From the NCBI GenBank assembly GCA_038380435.1, contig JAWZYU010000019.1:22717801-22781800 (forward strand): a DNA stretch of 64,000 bases, read 5' to 3'. This document shows positions 20,177 to 29,816 of this stretch, piece after piece (position 1 is the stretch's first letter; the number at the start of each line of letters is the position of its first letter). The notes beneath the pieces were generated by a model. It did no database searches. It was not told the origin of the DNA and saw only the letters and a list, made by a program, of their open reading frames with translations. The translations under genes were made by a program, and so were the position numbers. Source of the stretch: Ryuthela nishihirai (Eukaryota > Arthropoda > Arachnida > Araneae > Heptathelidae).

Positions 20177-20767
20177 CAGGGTGTCTCAAAAATATAGGTA
20201 CAAACTTTTAGGGTTTTAGGGGAGGTAGGTAACATCTAAAAGAATGAGAATTGCACAGGAACCCATAACCGGAAACGTCATGGGAAAGTGGTAGCAGAGG
20301 TACAAGATCTGAAAGGACACAAGACAATGATTAATGGAAAAACATCTATTGGACATAATTATCACAAATGGCGTACTAGATGATACATTTCATAATGTTA
20401 CAGCTCTTAATGACCCATAATCGCACAAATTTTGATGCTCACGCGCAAACAAACGGTGGCCCGGTACATGTCTGTTTGGGAAGCGTTCTTGATACATTCG
20501 TTGAGCGGCTCGTCCGTTGCCCTCAGCTATTCCATACACTAAATGCATGTCTGCCAGCTCCCTGTTCGAATAGCTTTGCATGCACTTCGTCAGCCGACTA
20601 CCGCTCGAATAAGGAAATCCGAAATTTCCCCTCTAGCGCACTGATGAACAGTGCCGCCTATTGACTTACGGTGACGTTTCCGGTTATGGGTTCCTATGCA
20701 ATTCTCATTCCTCTAGATGTTATCTACCTACCCTAAAAGTTAGTACTTATATTTTTGAGACATCCTG
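20177..20767 (-). mobile_element. mariner-type element with long TIRs, internally deleted
   Basis: 591 bp flanked by TA (20175-20176 and 20768-20769). The inverted repeats are about 100 bp and begin CAGGGTGTCTCAAAAATATA (right end reverse-complemented: CAGGATGTCTCAAAAATATA). The interior keeps only a short reading frame for an N-terminal DNA-binding domain and lacks any catalytic region, so movement would depend on enzyme made elsewhere. Confidence 0.85.
20390..20581 (-). CDS. HTH (DUF4817-like) domain ORF of the deleted mariner-type element
   Basis: A 63-codon open frame. 'YSNRELADMHLVYGIAEGNG' followed by 'RAAQRMYQERFPNRHVPGHR' and 'FAREHQNL' matches the N-terminal helix-turn-helix domain (DUF4817 type) that precedes the catalytic domain in many arthropod mariner-like transposases. 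The frame is undamaged over the whole domain but ends before any DDE motif because of the internal deletion. If made, the product could bind terminal repeats without cutting. No promoter is evident, so expression is only a possibility. The mariner relic at 16.8-17.9 kb belongs to the protein group that normally carries this domain. Confidence 0.6.
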   Translation of the reverse strand: MQSYSNRELADMHLVYGIAEGNGRAAQRMYQERFPNRHVPGHRLFAREHQNLCDYGSLRAVTL

Positions 20768-20769
20768 TA

Positions 20770-21130
20770 TATTGTAGCGTAACCTAGGATTTCGTTTCGG
20801 GGGGGGGGGGGGGTCGAGAATTTATTATCTGGGGTGGGGGGTCCGTGAATTTAATTTAGGGGTGGGGGGCTGAGAATAAGATTTGAGTAGGGTTTTCCAA
20901 CTCCTACAATATTCCACTGGACAGGAAATGTTAAAATGATATTCTATATATATGTGTGTGATAAAATTTATAGTTGTTTTTAAATCTGTTTTAGTGTAGG
21001 ACATATAATATGGCGTTAAAATAAAATTGTACAAAAATACTTTCCGCAACAAAATCAAACAAATCGATTTAACATAAGCTTAACATGTCAGTGCATCACC
21101 AAAACATACGAAGCAATTTGACTAACTAGT
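20770..21130. other. G-rich runs, no gene recognised
   Basis: Runs of G at about 20799-20813 and 20831-20839 sit beside 'GTCGAGAATTTATTATCTGG' and a near repeat 'GTCCGTGAATTTAATTTAGG', a short degenerate tandem. No coding region is recognised. Confidence 0.5.
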
Positions 21131-21134
21131 ACTA

Positions 21135-22271
21135 CACTGAAGTGCCATTGAATTAGGGATAGCAACCTAGTAACGTGTTGGACCCCCACTGGCCCTTATA
21201 ACGGTCGCCACACGACAAGGCAAGGAAGGACTCCACAAGCTTGCGTTAAATGTTCCAGACGTATGGCAACCCATGCATCCTCCAGAGCTGTCCACAATTC
21301 TTTCAAGGTCGTCGCTGATGGGACATGGGTGCGAACACTCTGCTCGACGGTGTCCCAAAGATTTTCGATGGGATTTAAATCTGGGCTTCTAGGTGGTCAA
21401 TTCATTATTTCAAAGTCAGCAGAATGCTCCTGCAACCATGCAGTAGCCAACCTGGACCTGTGAGATTAACAGTTATCTTGCTAGTAGAAGCCATCTCCAT
21501 TGGGATGCATGATGGCCATAAATGGGTGTAAATGATCAGTCATGAGTTTTATGTACCGGGATGCATTGAGAGTCGTCGGTACATGTACCAAAGGTCCCAC
21601 AGACGTCCAACTGAAGACACCCCAGGCCATCACTGAGCCACCACCAGCTTGTACTGTTCTGACCTGACATGCAGGATCCATGGCTTCATGGGGTTGGCAC
21701 CCTTAGTCTCCCATTGGCGTGGTGAAATTTAAATCGGGATTCATAACTCCAGGCTATCCGTTGCCAATATTCGATGGTTCCGTTTCGATGTTCTTTAGCC
21801 CGGTTTGTTGCACGGTCCGTGCACTGACTTCCTGGCTGGAACCTTCATTGAGATGGGAGGTGATTTCAGATAATGTCTGGCCCTTATCTGTCCATACAAT
21901 ACTGGTCAGACTGTGAAGCCCGCGATCATTCAAGGCTGGTTGTCCTTTGCAGTTTGTCCGGGTGCTTGCTTTTTTTGCCGGAATTTTCATATTCCCGGAA
22001 CACTCTTGAAACTGTCGTACGAGAAAATTCAAGTTCGTTAACAATTTCGGAGATCGAGTGTCTCATCTGTCGGGTATCTACGATCTGACCTCTGTCAAAT
22101 ACATCTAAATCCCGCACCTTTTCCATTATGCTTCTCACGACGAATGCTTGGGGAAGCCAAAACTGACAGCTATATATGACCAGAGTTTCAGCCACACGTG
22201 CGTGCAAATGCGGAACTTGCGGTACTGAATTTGGATAACGTCTCCTACCTTAATTCAATGGCACATCAGTG
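21135..22271 (-). mobile_element. Tc1-type transposon, full ends, internal deletions
   Basis: 1137 bp between TA dinucleotides (21133-21134 and 22272-22273). Ends CACTGAAGTGCCATTGAATT and, reverse-complemented, CACTGATGTGCCATTGAATT. The transposase is on the minus strand. Confidence 0.92.
21175..22126 (-). pseudogene. Tc1-type transposase (broken)
   Basis: From the methionine at 22126: 'MEKVRDLDVFDRGQIVDTRQ' and the helix-turn-helix 'SISEIVNELEFSRTTVSRVF', then a frame change to 'GQPALNDRGLHSLTSIV' and 'TLSEITSHLNEG'. Around 21740 it reads 'WSYESRFKFHHANG' (first catalytic block, with Tyr in place of the usual Asp of DESRF). 21681-21481 gives 'GGGSVMAWGVFSW', 'TTLNASRYIKLMTDHL' and 'QQDNC' (second Asp). 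The third block is 'WPPRSPDLNPIENLW' near 21390-21350 with the catalytic Glu. Part of the first block is lost, so it is inactive. Confidence 0.88.
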
Positions 22272-22361
22272 TATTTATTTTTAAAAAAGTTCTTTTGGTA
22301 TAAATGCAATATTTACGTGACCATGATGAAATGCAAACACACATCTTATTTCATAGATAAA

Positions 22362-23565
22362 CACCGAAGAGCCAAAACATTATGACCACCTGCCTAATAT
22401 GATGTTGGTTCCCCATGTGCTGTCAAAACAGCTCTTACTCATCGAGGCATGAACGCTACAAGATTTCTAAATATGTCTTTTGGTATCTGGTACCAACACG
22501 TTGCCAGCAGATCCTTTAACTCTTGTATGTTATGTGGTTGAACAGCAGCAGATCAGATATGCTATTGCAACGCAAACCACAGACGCTCGATTGAATTGAT
22601 GCTGGGGAATTTGGAGGCCAGGGAAAAACCTGGAAGTCTTCCTCATGTTCTACGAACCATTCTCGAACAATCCGGATTGTGTGGCATGGCGCATTATCCT
22701 GCTGAAAGAAAGCACTACTAGAGGGGAATATCATTGCCATGAAAGGATGTACCTGGTCTGCAATGATGTTTAGGTAGGTGGTAAACGTCATAATTTCCTG
22801 CACATGAATGACTGGACTCAGGGTTTTCCAGTAGAATATTGCCCAAAGCATTACACTTCCTCCACTGGCTTATTTCCGTCCCACAGTGCATCCTGGTGCC
22901 AACACTTTCCCAGATAAACAATGCACACGTACCCGGCCATCCACATGGTGCAACAGGAAACAAGATTCATCACACCAGATGACCTTCTTCCAATCATTCA
23001 AGGTCCAGTTTTGATGCTCACGTGTCCATTGCAGGCACTTTCGACTGTGAACAGAGGTTAGCAAGGGCACTTGGAGTGGCCTGCAGCTATGCAGCCCCAT
23101 TTTCAGCAGGTTCGATATACTGTGTTTTGTAACCAGCATTCAAATTATGAGCGAATTTTCTCCACAATATACCTTCTGTTGGCTCATACCATATGGGATA
23201 ACCTTCGCTCACCTCTGGCACATATGAGCCATGGTCCGCCCACACCTTGCTGACGGTTCATGGTTTTTCCTTCCTTGGACCACTTTTTGAAGGTACTAAC
23301 TATGGCTGACAGTGAGGATCCCATAAGCCTTGCCGTCTCGGAAATGCTCTGACCCAGTCATCTGACCATTGCGTTTTGGCCTTTGTGAAACTCACTTTGA
23401 TCCGCTGCCTTTCCCATCTGAAGGAAAAGAATAACACTGATTAACTGAGCCCAGTATCAGGTGTTATTTATACCGTTTCATGACCTTCACACGCGCCATC
23501 GTTTACCTGCAGTTGCTTCGATTTGCATAAACACTCGCTGGTGATAATGTTTTGGCTCTTCGGTG
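22362..23565 (-). mobile_element. Tc1-type transposon, full length, inactivated
   Basis: 1204 bp; both ends read CACCGAAGAGCCAAAACATT (right end reverse-complemented). TA follows the right end (23566-23567); the left flank is AA, a likely later change. It lies only 90 bp from the element at 21.1-22.3 kb, but the terminal repeats differ, so it is a separate family. Confidence 0.9.
22396..23417 (-). pseudogene. Tc1-type transposase (broken)
   Basis: From 23417: 'MGKAADQSEFHKGQNA' and 'LGQSISETARLMGSSLSAIV' (helix-turn-helix). 23139-22870 reads 'HQNWTLNDWKKVIWCDESCF' with the first Asp. 22851-22580 reads 'MLWAIFYWKTLSPVIHVQ' and 'FFQQDNAPCHTIRIVREWF' with the second Asp. After a frameshift 'INSIERLWFALQ' supplies the third acidic residue (Glu), and the C-terminus reads 'AVLTAHGEPTSY'. 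At least two frameshifts and several stops are present. Confidence 0.88.
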
Positions 23566-23569
23566 TATA

Positions 23570-24570
23570 TATATAAATATGCAAACCAAGCATTAGATCC
23601 CTAATTTAACTATTTAGGTTCATCTACTACTTAACTCAGTATTTAGCGTTTATTTCTGAAACAGCAAATTCTCTTTAAAATTTTGATTACACTCACAGAC
23701 ACTCTAATTAGGTCTCTGTATTCGAATTCTCATCAACAAGCAATATGATACCGACTGGAGCACCATTTTCTTCTTCAAGCAAACATATTAATTAGCAGTC
23801 AGCATGGTTTTATTCGTAGCCATTGTCTGAAACGTTAATATATAATTTCCCAAATAGTGAAATCTCAGTGTTCGCTCAAATTACAAAAAATAGTGTACTA
23901 ATATTTTTTTTTAAATTAAGCTTCATTAATATTATATATATCGCTTTAGATAGTTCTTGTTGGGAAGCCATGTTGGCAGTGACTCCTTCACATGGTCGTT
24001 ATGAATATAATGACAACCAACTTCAAATTTCCTACTGCATAGTAGTATTGTCATTAATGACGACTAAAATGATAAGTTACATGCATTATATACACTGATG
24101 TATACTATATATTACTTATGTACTATATAACTGCACATACTTTTACTGCAGAATAAAATATTACTTACCCGAAGGCACCGGTAACACCATCCCATAATAA
24201 TAACTGCTGAGTTTCCAAAAATCACCTAGTGTGGCGCTGTAAACAGTAATACGATCTCTACGGATTGTGACTGTTGTCGGCTCTCTTCACAACTGCCCAG
24301 CCCTCGCTTTGACTTGCACAAGGTTGCAGGGGGGCGACAAATGATTGACACTAGTGTGGTAAATGATGAAAATTTCTGGGCACACTTAAAACTTACCCCG
24401 TAATATCTGGTGCTTATAATTAAGGCGACTCAAGTCAGTTTCGAGTGTATTATTTCACTTACTGCTCTTATTCAAAAGGAAAAAAACGGCAAGATATTTT
24501 AGAAAACAAATATTCATGCAAAATATTATTTTATTATTTGTTCCAATTCACAGTTTAATATTTTAGTGCA
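23570..24570. other. no gene recognised
   Basis: AT-rich sequence. The 91-codon plus-strand frame at 23823-24098 is low-complexity and resembles nothing known to me. A GC-richer patch at 24160-24360 ('GGCACCGGTAACACC', 'GGGGGGCGACAAATG') may be the inside of the hAT-like fragment that ends at 24676. Confidence 0.4.
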
Positions 24571-24578
24571 TATATTAC

Positions 24579-24630
24579 CTCTGTGGCAAGCAGCTGCTTG
24601 AGGGGGTATTTATTTATTTTTATTACAGAA
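24579..24630 (+). mobile_element. SINE family 2, 3'-end fragment
   Basis: Only 'ACCTCTGTGGCAAGCAGC', the rest of the CAAGCAGCTGCTTG palindrome and the TATTTATTTATTTTTATTA tail remain, about 50 bp. This is extreme 5' truncation, as expected for a reverse-transcribed insertion. Confidence 0.75.
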
Positions 24631-24676
24631 ATGTTGGTGGGGGCCTTGCCCCTCTGACTCCTAATGACAAACCGCC
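24631..24676 (-). mobile_element. possible hAT end fragment
   Basis: On the minus strand the sequence begins CAGGGGCGGTTTGTCATTAG and contains GAGGGGCAAGGCCCCC. CAGGGGCGGTT...GCAAGGCCCCC is a common style of hAT terminus in arthropods. The second end and an 8-bp duplication were not found. Confidence 0.35.
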
Positions 24677-24814
24677 CCTGTTTCCTTGTTACCACAAACA
24701 CAGTAGTAGCAAACAATATTAAACAAACACGTGTCAGAACTGCCCAATCTCAATGCTTCTCTTGTTCAAACCGATTTCTACCCAAGAAATTATTAAATAT
24801 GTATAAATTTTATC

Positions 24815-24912
24815 ACTCATTCTAAAGTTTTTATTCTTATTTCAAAATTCTTTTGTGTTTTTAACTCATTCTAAAGTTTTTTATTCTTATTTCAAAATTC
24901 TTTTCTGCTTTT
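24815..24912 (+). repeat. 49-bp tandem duplication
   Basis: 'ACTCATTCTAAAG...TTATTCTTATTTCAAAATTC' occurs twice, starting at 24815 and 24864, nearly identical. Non-coding. Confidence 0.85.
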
Positions 24913-25693
24913 AACTATATAAAACGGTTTTGAAATATAATTACCGGAATGCTATAAGATATAAATTAGAATATGATGTAGCATACCTAACAATTAAGAG
25001 AAACTTAAATTTTGTTAAACATTTAATTTTATCTTTATTTTAATCATTATAGAGCAGTTGTTACAAGTGTTAATGACGATATTAAACGTTTTAAAGTAAA
25101 TGTTTTATAATCGAGGCCTTTGGTTTTAATGAACTCTTTACATGTTTTCGATACGAAATGCATTAATTTCAGAAACAGTCTGCTATAACAATATGGTCAG
25201 AAGCAAATAGCAAAGCCTCAATTAACTCAAGCTTATTCGAAGGCCGCTTCAATTGGAAATTCCTAACTAATTTTGTGCCACAATTTGCTACAGGATTAAA
25301 GCCCGGAAATTATTCAGGCCATTCCATCTTTTTTAATGGCACCATCTGATAGACATTTCTGTACAACCTTCTCATGGTTTCATCGTAAAAAATAATCCGA
25401 GTTCATCCAAAATGAGATTTAGTTGCTGGCAACACTTCCGTTTACAGTATTTCGATGCAATCGTTTGAAAGCTAAGGCTACGTTTACAATATGTAGCCTT
25501 CCAACATTCTTACAGGACGTGCAACTCCATACTGTGACTTTGATTGGATGTTTCACGATAACCTTGAGACACTAAGAGCTGAATTTCTCTATAAGCCTTC
25601 TTCTTACGTTGGCACTGCTCTGATTTCCAACAAGGCAAAACTGACTTTCATCACTAAAATGTACTTTTTTCCAGACGTCACTAGTCATAGCAC

Positions 25694-26222
25694 AATGTCT
25701 CGCAAACTGTGTGCCGCGAGAGATTCTAAGTGTGCCGCGAGAGGTTTTCTAATTGACACTAGATATTCCAAAGATTTCATTTTGACTTGACTTGTGTTAT
25801 CGACGTGCTTTAATATCGACGTGCTATCGACGTGCTTTAATAAAAATCTTTCAGATTTTATCAACTGGGATCTTGTAAGTATTTATCAAGCTTTTTCCAA
25901 ATTTTGGTATTAATTTTTGATTATTTCAAGCCATAGAATGGACAAATATTTAAAACAAACACCGAGTTATGAATTAAAGAACGAGAGCAAATCTTCAAGT
26001 AAAACCAGGCTGATGACTTCAACAAAGCGCAAATATAATGACGATTATAGAGAGTTTGCTTTTATTCTTTTTTAGGTGTGCCGCGGAAAAAAAATTAGAT
26101 TCAGTGTGCCGTGGGAAAAAATTTGATTCAGTGTGCCGCGGGAAAAAAATTAGATTCAGTGTTCCGCGGAAAAAAAAATTATATTGTGTGCCGCAGAGTA
26201 AAAAAAGTTTGCGAGACACTAT
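25694..26222 (+). mobile_element. hAT element, internally deleted
   Basis: About 528 bp flanked by CATAGCAC (25686-25693 and 26223-26230), an 8-bp duplication as hAT makes. Ends: AATGTCTCGCAAACTGTGTG and, reverse-complemented, AGTGTCTCGCAAACTTTTTT. The interior has subterminal GTGTGCCGCGGGAAAAAAAT repeats, four copies of about 30 bp at 26078-26205 and two short ones near the left end, plus the start of a transposase frame. Confidence 0.85.
25938..26075 (+). pseudogene. N-terminal stub of hAT transposase
   Basis: 45 codons: MDKYLKQTPSYELKN, a Ser-rich stretch, then 'KRKYNDDYREFAFI' before a stop. hAT transposases of the SPIN/ZBED kind start in this way, with 'KRKY.D.Y..FGF' just ahead of the BED-type zinc finger. 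The zinc finger and catalytic domain are deleted. Identification rests on one short motif plus the enclosing 8-bp duplication and hAT-like ends. Confidence 0.55.
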
Positions 26223-26454
26223 CATAGCACATGCTTCTTTGGCTGCTGTATTCATGTCTTGCACTGAAATCTGTCAGTAAAGGTTTCAGACGAGCTTTGC
26301 AAACCCGTAATTCAATTTCTAGGAATCCTCTTGCAGTTCTTGAGTACAAAGTTGATAATTTAGCAGGAAGAATTTTGCAGAAATATAAAAAAAATTATAA
26401 GAACACAGTTCTTCAGGACTCTTTGTCATTATTGTGCTTTTGTGAATGGTTAAC

Positions 26455-26885
26455 ATTTGTCATTCACTGAAATAAAAATTTATATTTGTCATTCACTGAA
26501 ATAATTTGTCACTGAATAAAATTTCCAGGGATCACTGAAATATCTCTGGGAATTAGATATATTGATATATTTTTCTTAATATTCAATATTTATCATTAAT
26601 GGTTTGCTAAAATATCACTGGTCATTTGATATATTTTCGCCAATATTTAACAATTGTTATTGTTGAATCACTAAAATATCCCCGTTTTTTGTTCATGGTT
26701 AAGATATATTCTCTTAATTACCTAACCTTTTTCTTTGCTGGACCACTAAACTATCTTTGTTCACTGCATACAATCCCTTAAATATGTAATATTTTTCATT
26801 ACTGAATCATCGAAATATCCCTGTTCACTTAATAAATTCTATTTAATATTTGACCTTTGTCATTGCTGGATCTCTGCAATTTGTT
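26455..26885 (+). repeat. degenerate minisatellite, about 67-bp unit
   Basis: At least five units share 'TTTGTCATTACTGAATCACT', 'GAAATATC.CTG' and 'TTCACTTGATATATTCT..TTAATATTT'. Landmark starts near 26590, 26657, 26729, 26793 and 26858 give spacings of 64-72. The left edge also contains two copies of TTTGTCATTCACTGAAATAA. Non-coding. Confidence 0.75.
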
Positions 26886-26889
26886 CCGG

Positions 26890-28015
26890 TTCCTAGAAAC
26901 CATTTTACGATATTTCCATTTCTGGTCTTCTATCAGATATCAGATTCTATCAGACTATCAGATAGGTCCTCAGACTTGCAAGATGACGGAACAAACTAAA
27001 GCGTAATTGTATCATTAGTCGGAAGTATGAGAGAGACGGCTGTCAATTAATGGTTGTCTCCAGCATTATAGTCGTCTGCAGCAGTTATAACAAAAAATAT
27101 GGCTGTAAGATTAAGGTAAAGTGATTTTTTACATCAAAGGTTAAAGTTAGTTCAAACTTATCTGAAATGTGTATTAAACTTCATATTTACCGTCGTAGAT
27201 ACCTCATTAGGTGTCCCAAAGGATCATATGATCTCATTCGTTATAATCATCTTAATAGGATCTTCTATGATACTATATATAAGAAAGGTAAATTATATTT
27301 TAATTGCATTTCATACTTTTTCAGGGGCTTCTAATACCCTGGAATGAAATTCCTTCTTTTCAAATCCTTTATTACCACAGTAAACTAATTTACGGGAATT
27401 TTGCAAAAAAAAATGTAAAAAAAGAAGTAACTATTGTTGTTCTTGACGTTATCATCCTTCTAGTTCTGTTGTTGATCATATTTAACTAGTGAGGAAATTA
27501 AAAACTTAGTAAAATAATAATGTAATTGACAAGCATTAACTGTTGTCCATTTATTAAGCCTATGACATTCACTCGCTATATTGATATTCCAATATCTATT
27601 AGTTTGGGTCTTTAAAGTACATACAATATTAACACTGCCAAATTAAGTAATCAGTTCTGATTAAGAGAGCTCAATTTTGAAGGAGATAATGTTTTTTAAA
27701 GCAATGAGAATCCGTACTAAAGTTATCCAACCTTAAAAATAATCTTATGTCATTAAAAATAAGTTAAAAATTACAGTCAAATTTATAAAAATCCTTTTTT
27801 CAGCGGTACTTGCTCAGTGTCTAGATCTAGGAATACTCGATCTAAAAATTATTTCAAAAATTGGCGGAACGAAATAATCGTTAATACAAACATTCTCAAT
27901 ATGCACTTGTTTCAGTAAACTGTTAGATATAAAATAAAATTACCTCTCAAACATCTGTCATAGTTGTTCTGACACATAAAAATACCGTACAGAAAAGTAT
28001 GCGAAACCTCACCAG
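26890..28015. other. no gene recognised
   Basis: AT-rich sequence. A short plus-strand frame at 27304-27489 ends in a hydrophobic stretch (VVLDVIILLVLLLIIF) but has no upstream support and reads like AT-bias. 'ATCAGA' is repeated near 26930-26960. Confidence 0.4.
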
Positions 28016-28019
28016 AAAG

Positions 28020-28102
28020 GCAACAACCATACCTTATCCAGGATTCGGACACGGACATTTACTCGGTAACCAAATAAGCTAACCACTCGGCCACCCCGCT
28101 GG
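28020..28102 (-). mobile_element. tRNA-like SINE head fragment, variant
   Basis: Minus strand: 'GCGGGGTGGCCGAGTGGTTA' (A-box region), 'GGTTACCGAGTAAATG' and 'GTCCGAATCCTGGATAAGG' (weak B-box). It resembles the head of SINE family 2 but is clearly diverged, and it lacks the family 2 body. It could be a third SINE family or a tRNA pseudogene. The B-box lacks the invariant GGTTCGA, so a working tRNA gene is unlikely. Confidence 0.5.
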
Positions 28103-28413
28103 TTTTAGGTACATCAGCTATTTACTATTTGTTTGGCATTAAATCTTATGAGATGACAAAGCTGTATTTAAATATTCTACAACATCTCTCTAAATGCAGG
28201 AACCATATTACTGAAAAATCAAGTTTTAGAAATTTTATTAATATTTGCAATTTGCCTAAAGTGGCATTTTATTTTTCACGAAAAATAAAAAAGTTATTTC
28301 CGAAGTTCTGGAGTTTTGAATGTGACTTCACATTGACATAAAATGAATTAGTCTTCTTTCAACACCCAGAACTCATCCATTTTCTCAATATAAAGACCCC
28401 CAACAAGATATTA

Positions 28414-28620
28414 AATAAATAATAAATATCCCCTCAAGCAGCTGTTTGCCACATAGGTCTGACAGGAGCCTTTCAGTTTATATGCCAAAGTAGAAGGTCT
28501 GTGAGGATGGCAGGACCTCAGCAGAAGAACAACACACACATCTGTGCCTTACCCGGGGCTCGAACCCAGGTCCCCTAGATCAGTAGCCAAGCGCGCTAAC
28601 TACTCGGCCATGGGACGACT
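28414..28620 (-). mobile_element. SINE family 2, full-length with target duplication
   Basis: 207 bp on the minus strand with a perfect 13-bp duplication CAACAAGATATTA (28401-28413 and 28621-28633). Head, both palindromes (CTGAAAGGCTCCTGTCAG in its own orientation, and the pre-tail one) and the ATTTATTATTTATT tail are all present. This copy fixes the limits of the family: it starts at GTCCCATGGCCGAGTGG. Confidence 0.92.
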
Positions 28621-29143
28621 CAACAAGATATTACCAGTTGAATTTTCGTTTTCTATATCGATCGGGACTTGGAGCTCAGACGTGGAAGGAAACGGACGTG
28701 TTTTTGCTTAGCTCCAAGAAGTGAACTTTAGTTAGCTAAATATTTACTTAAATGGCCTATTACACTTGGGCGAGATCGGAAATCCAACCCCGGTGGAGTT
28801 CTTAGTCGGCAGAATAGGATAGAAATAGTTTAATATTTTATTTAAACTTTAGCATATGTTTAGGATTTTAGAGATTTCAATTTGAAATCTCTACATATTC
28901 TGTGAATAGCAGTCTTTTGACTGCATATTTTACTGTTCGCTTTTAATCTCTCTTGGGGATTAATTATATTTTCTGTTTCTAACTGACAATTTTACAATTG
29001 TCAGATTTAGAACCTTTTAAACTTCCGTTGAAATATTTTTACAACTTATACAGTTATGATTAAGGAATCTTCTTTAATAAATGTAAGTCGGAATTATTTG
29101 AATTTACTGTATCTAATTTTGTGTTTATAGAGTATACATGTCC

Positions 29144-29345
29144 GTCCCATGGCCGAGTGGTTAGCGCGCTTGGCTACTGATCTAAGGGACCTGGGTTCGA
29201 GTCCCGGGTAAGGCCGGGTAAGGTATGTGTCGTTTGTCTGCTGAGGTCCTGCCATCCTCACAGACCTTCTACTCCGGCATATAAACTGACAGGCTCCTGT
29301 CAGACCTCTGTGGCAAGCAGCTGCTTGAAGGGGTATTTATTTATT
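29144..29345 (+). mobile_element. SINE family 2, full-length copy
   Basis: 'GTCCCATGGCCGAGTGGTTA' head, 'GGGTTCGAGTCCC' B-box, a short duplication of 'CCGGGTAAGG' after the head, then body with CTGACAGGCTCCTGTCAG and CAAGCAGCTGCTTG, and tail GGTATTTATTTATT. No clear target duplication was found. Confidence 0.88.
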
Positions 29346-29816
29346 ATGCATTGTATTATATAGTACACATTGTTGTTACATTTATTTCTATATTTATCTA
29401 CAAGTCAGTAGATAAATTCTCTGATCGTTACTTTCAATAAATACTAGTTAATATTTTACTCTGTCTTGAACTACAAACTGCATTGAAACCGTTTTTGATA
29501 TACCTATAACCTGTTCTAAGAAGTGAAATAAATTGTTATTCAATATAACTTGTAAAAGATTTTACAAGCATTTATATTTCTTATATAAATAAATTGTAAT
29601 CTGAATTCTGATTAATTTGGTTTGTGAAAATCACGTAAAATTTCGAAATGTTAGCTACCGCTCATAGGCACCGCAATTCTATATTTTTGAATCGGTACGG
29701 CTCAGAGACATAAGAATTAGAAAATTGGAACAATGTAACTGCTCCCATGTACATCATCCCGGTCCACTCAGAAACATCCGAAACCATTATTTGCAATCCG
29801 AACCACCCAGAGAGCT

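Larger units (their letters stand above)
25180..26480 (-). pseudogene. Tc1-like transposase relic, split by an hAT element
   Basis: Minus-strand fragments in order: 'GLQSSSETFTDRFQCKT' (26330-26260), then, beyond the hAT insertion, 'KKVHFSDESQFCLVGNQSS' (about 25670-25610, first catalytic Asp), 'VTVWSCTSCKNVGRLHIV' (25540-25480), and near 25330-25280 'KMEWPE.FPGFNPVANC'. The last corresponds to the usual W-P-x-x-S-P-D-L-N-P-I-E-N-L-W block, with the Glu replaced. The block order and spacing fit Tc1-like transposases. Terminal repeats were not identified, so the limits are approximate. Confidence 0.68.

Noticed and set aside
23823..24098. 91-codon plus-strand frame with hydrophobic runs
   Set aside because: AT-rich codon bias (Ile, Asn, Tyr, Ser), no start context and no family resemblance.
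27304..27489. Small membrane protein (hydrophobic C-terminus)
   Set aside because: A single short AT-rich frame with no supporting promoter, splice signal or similarity.
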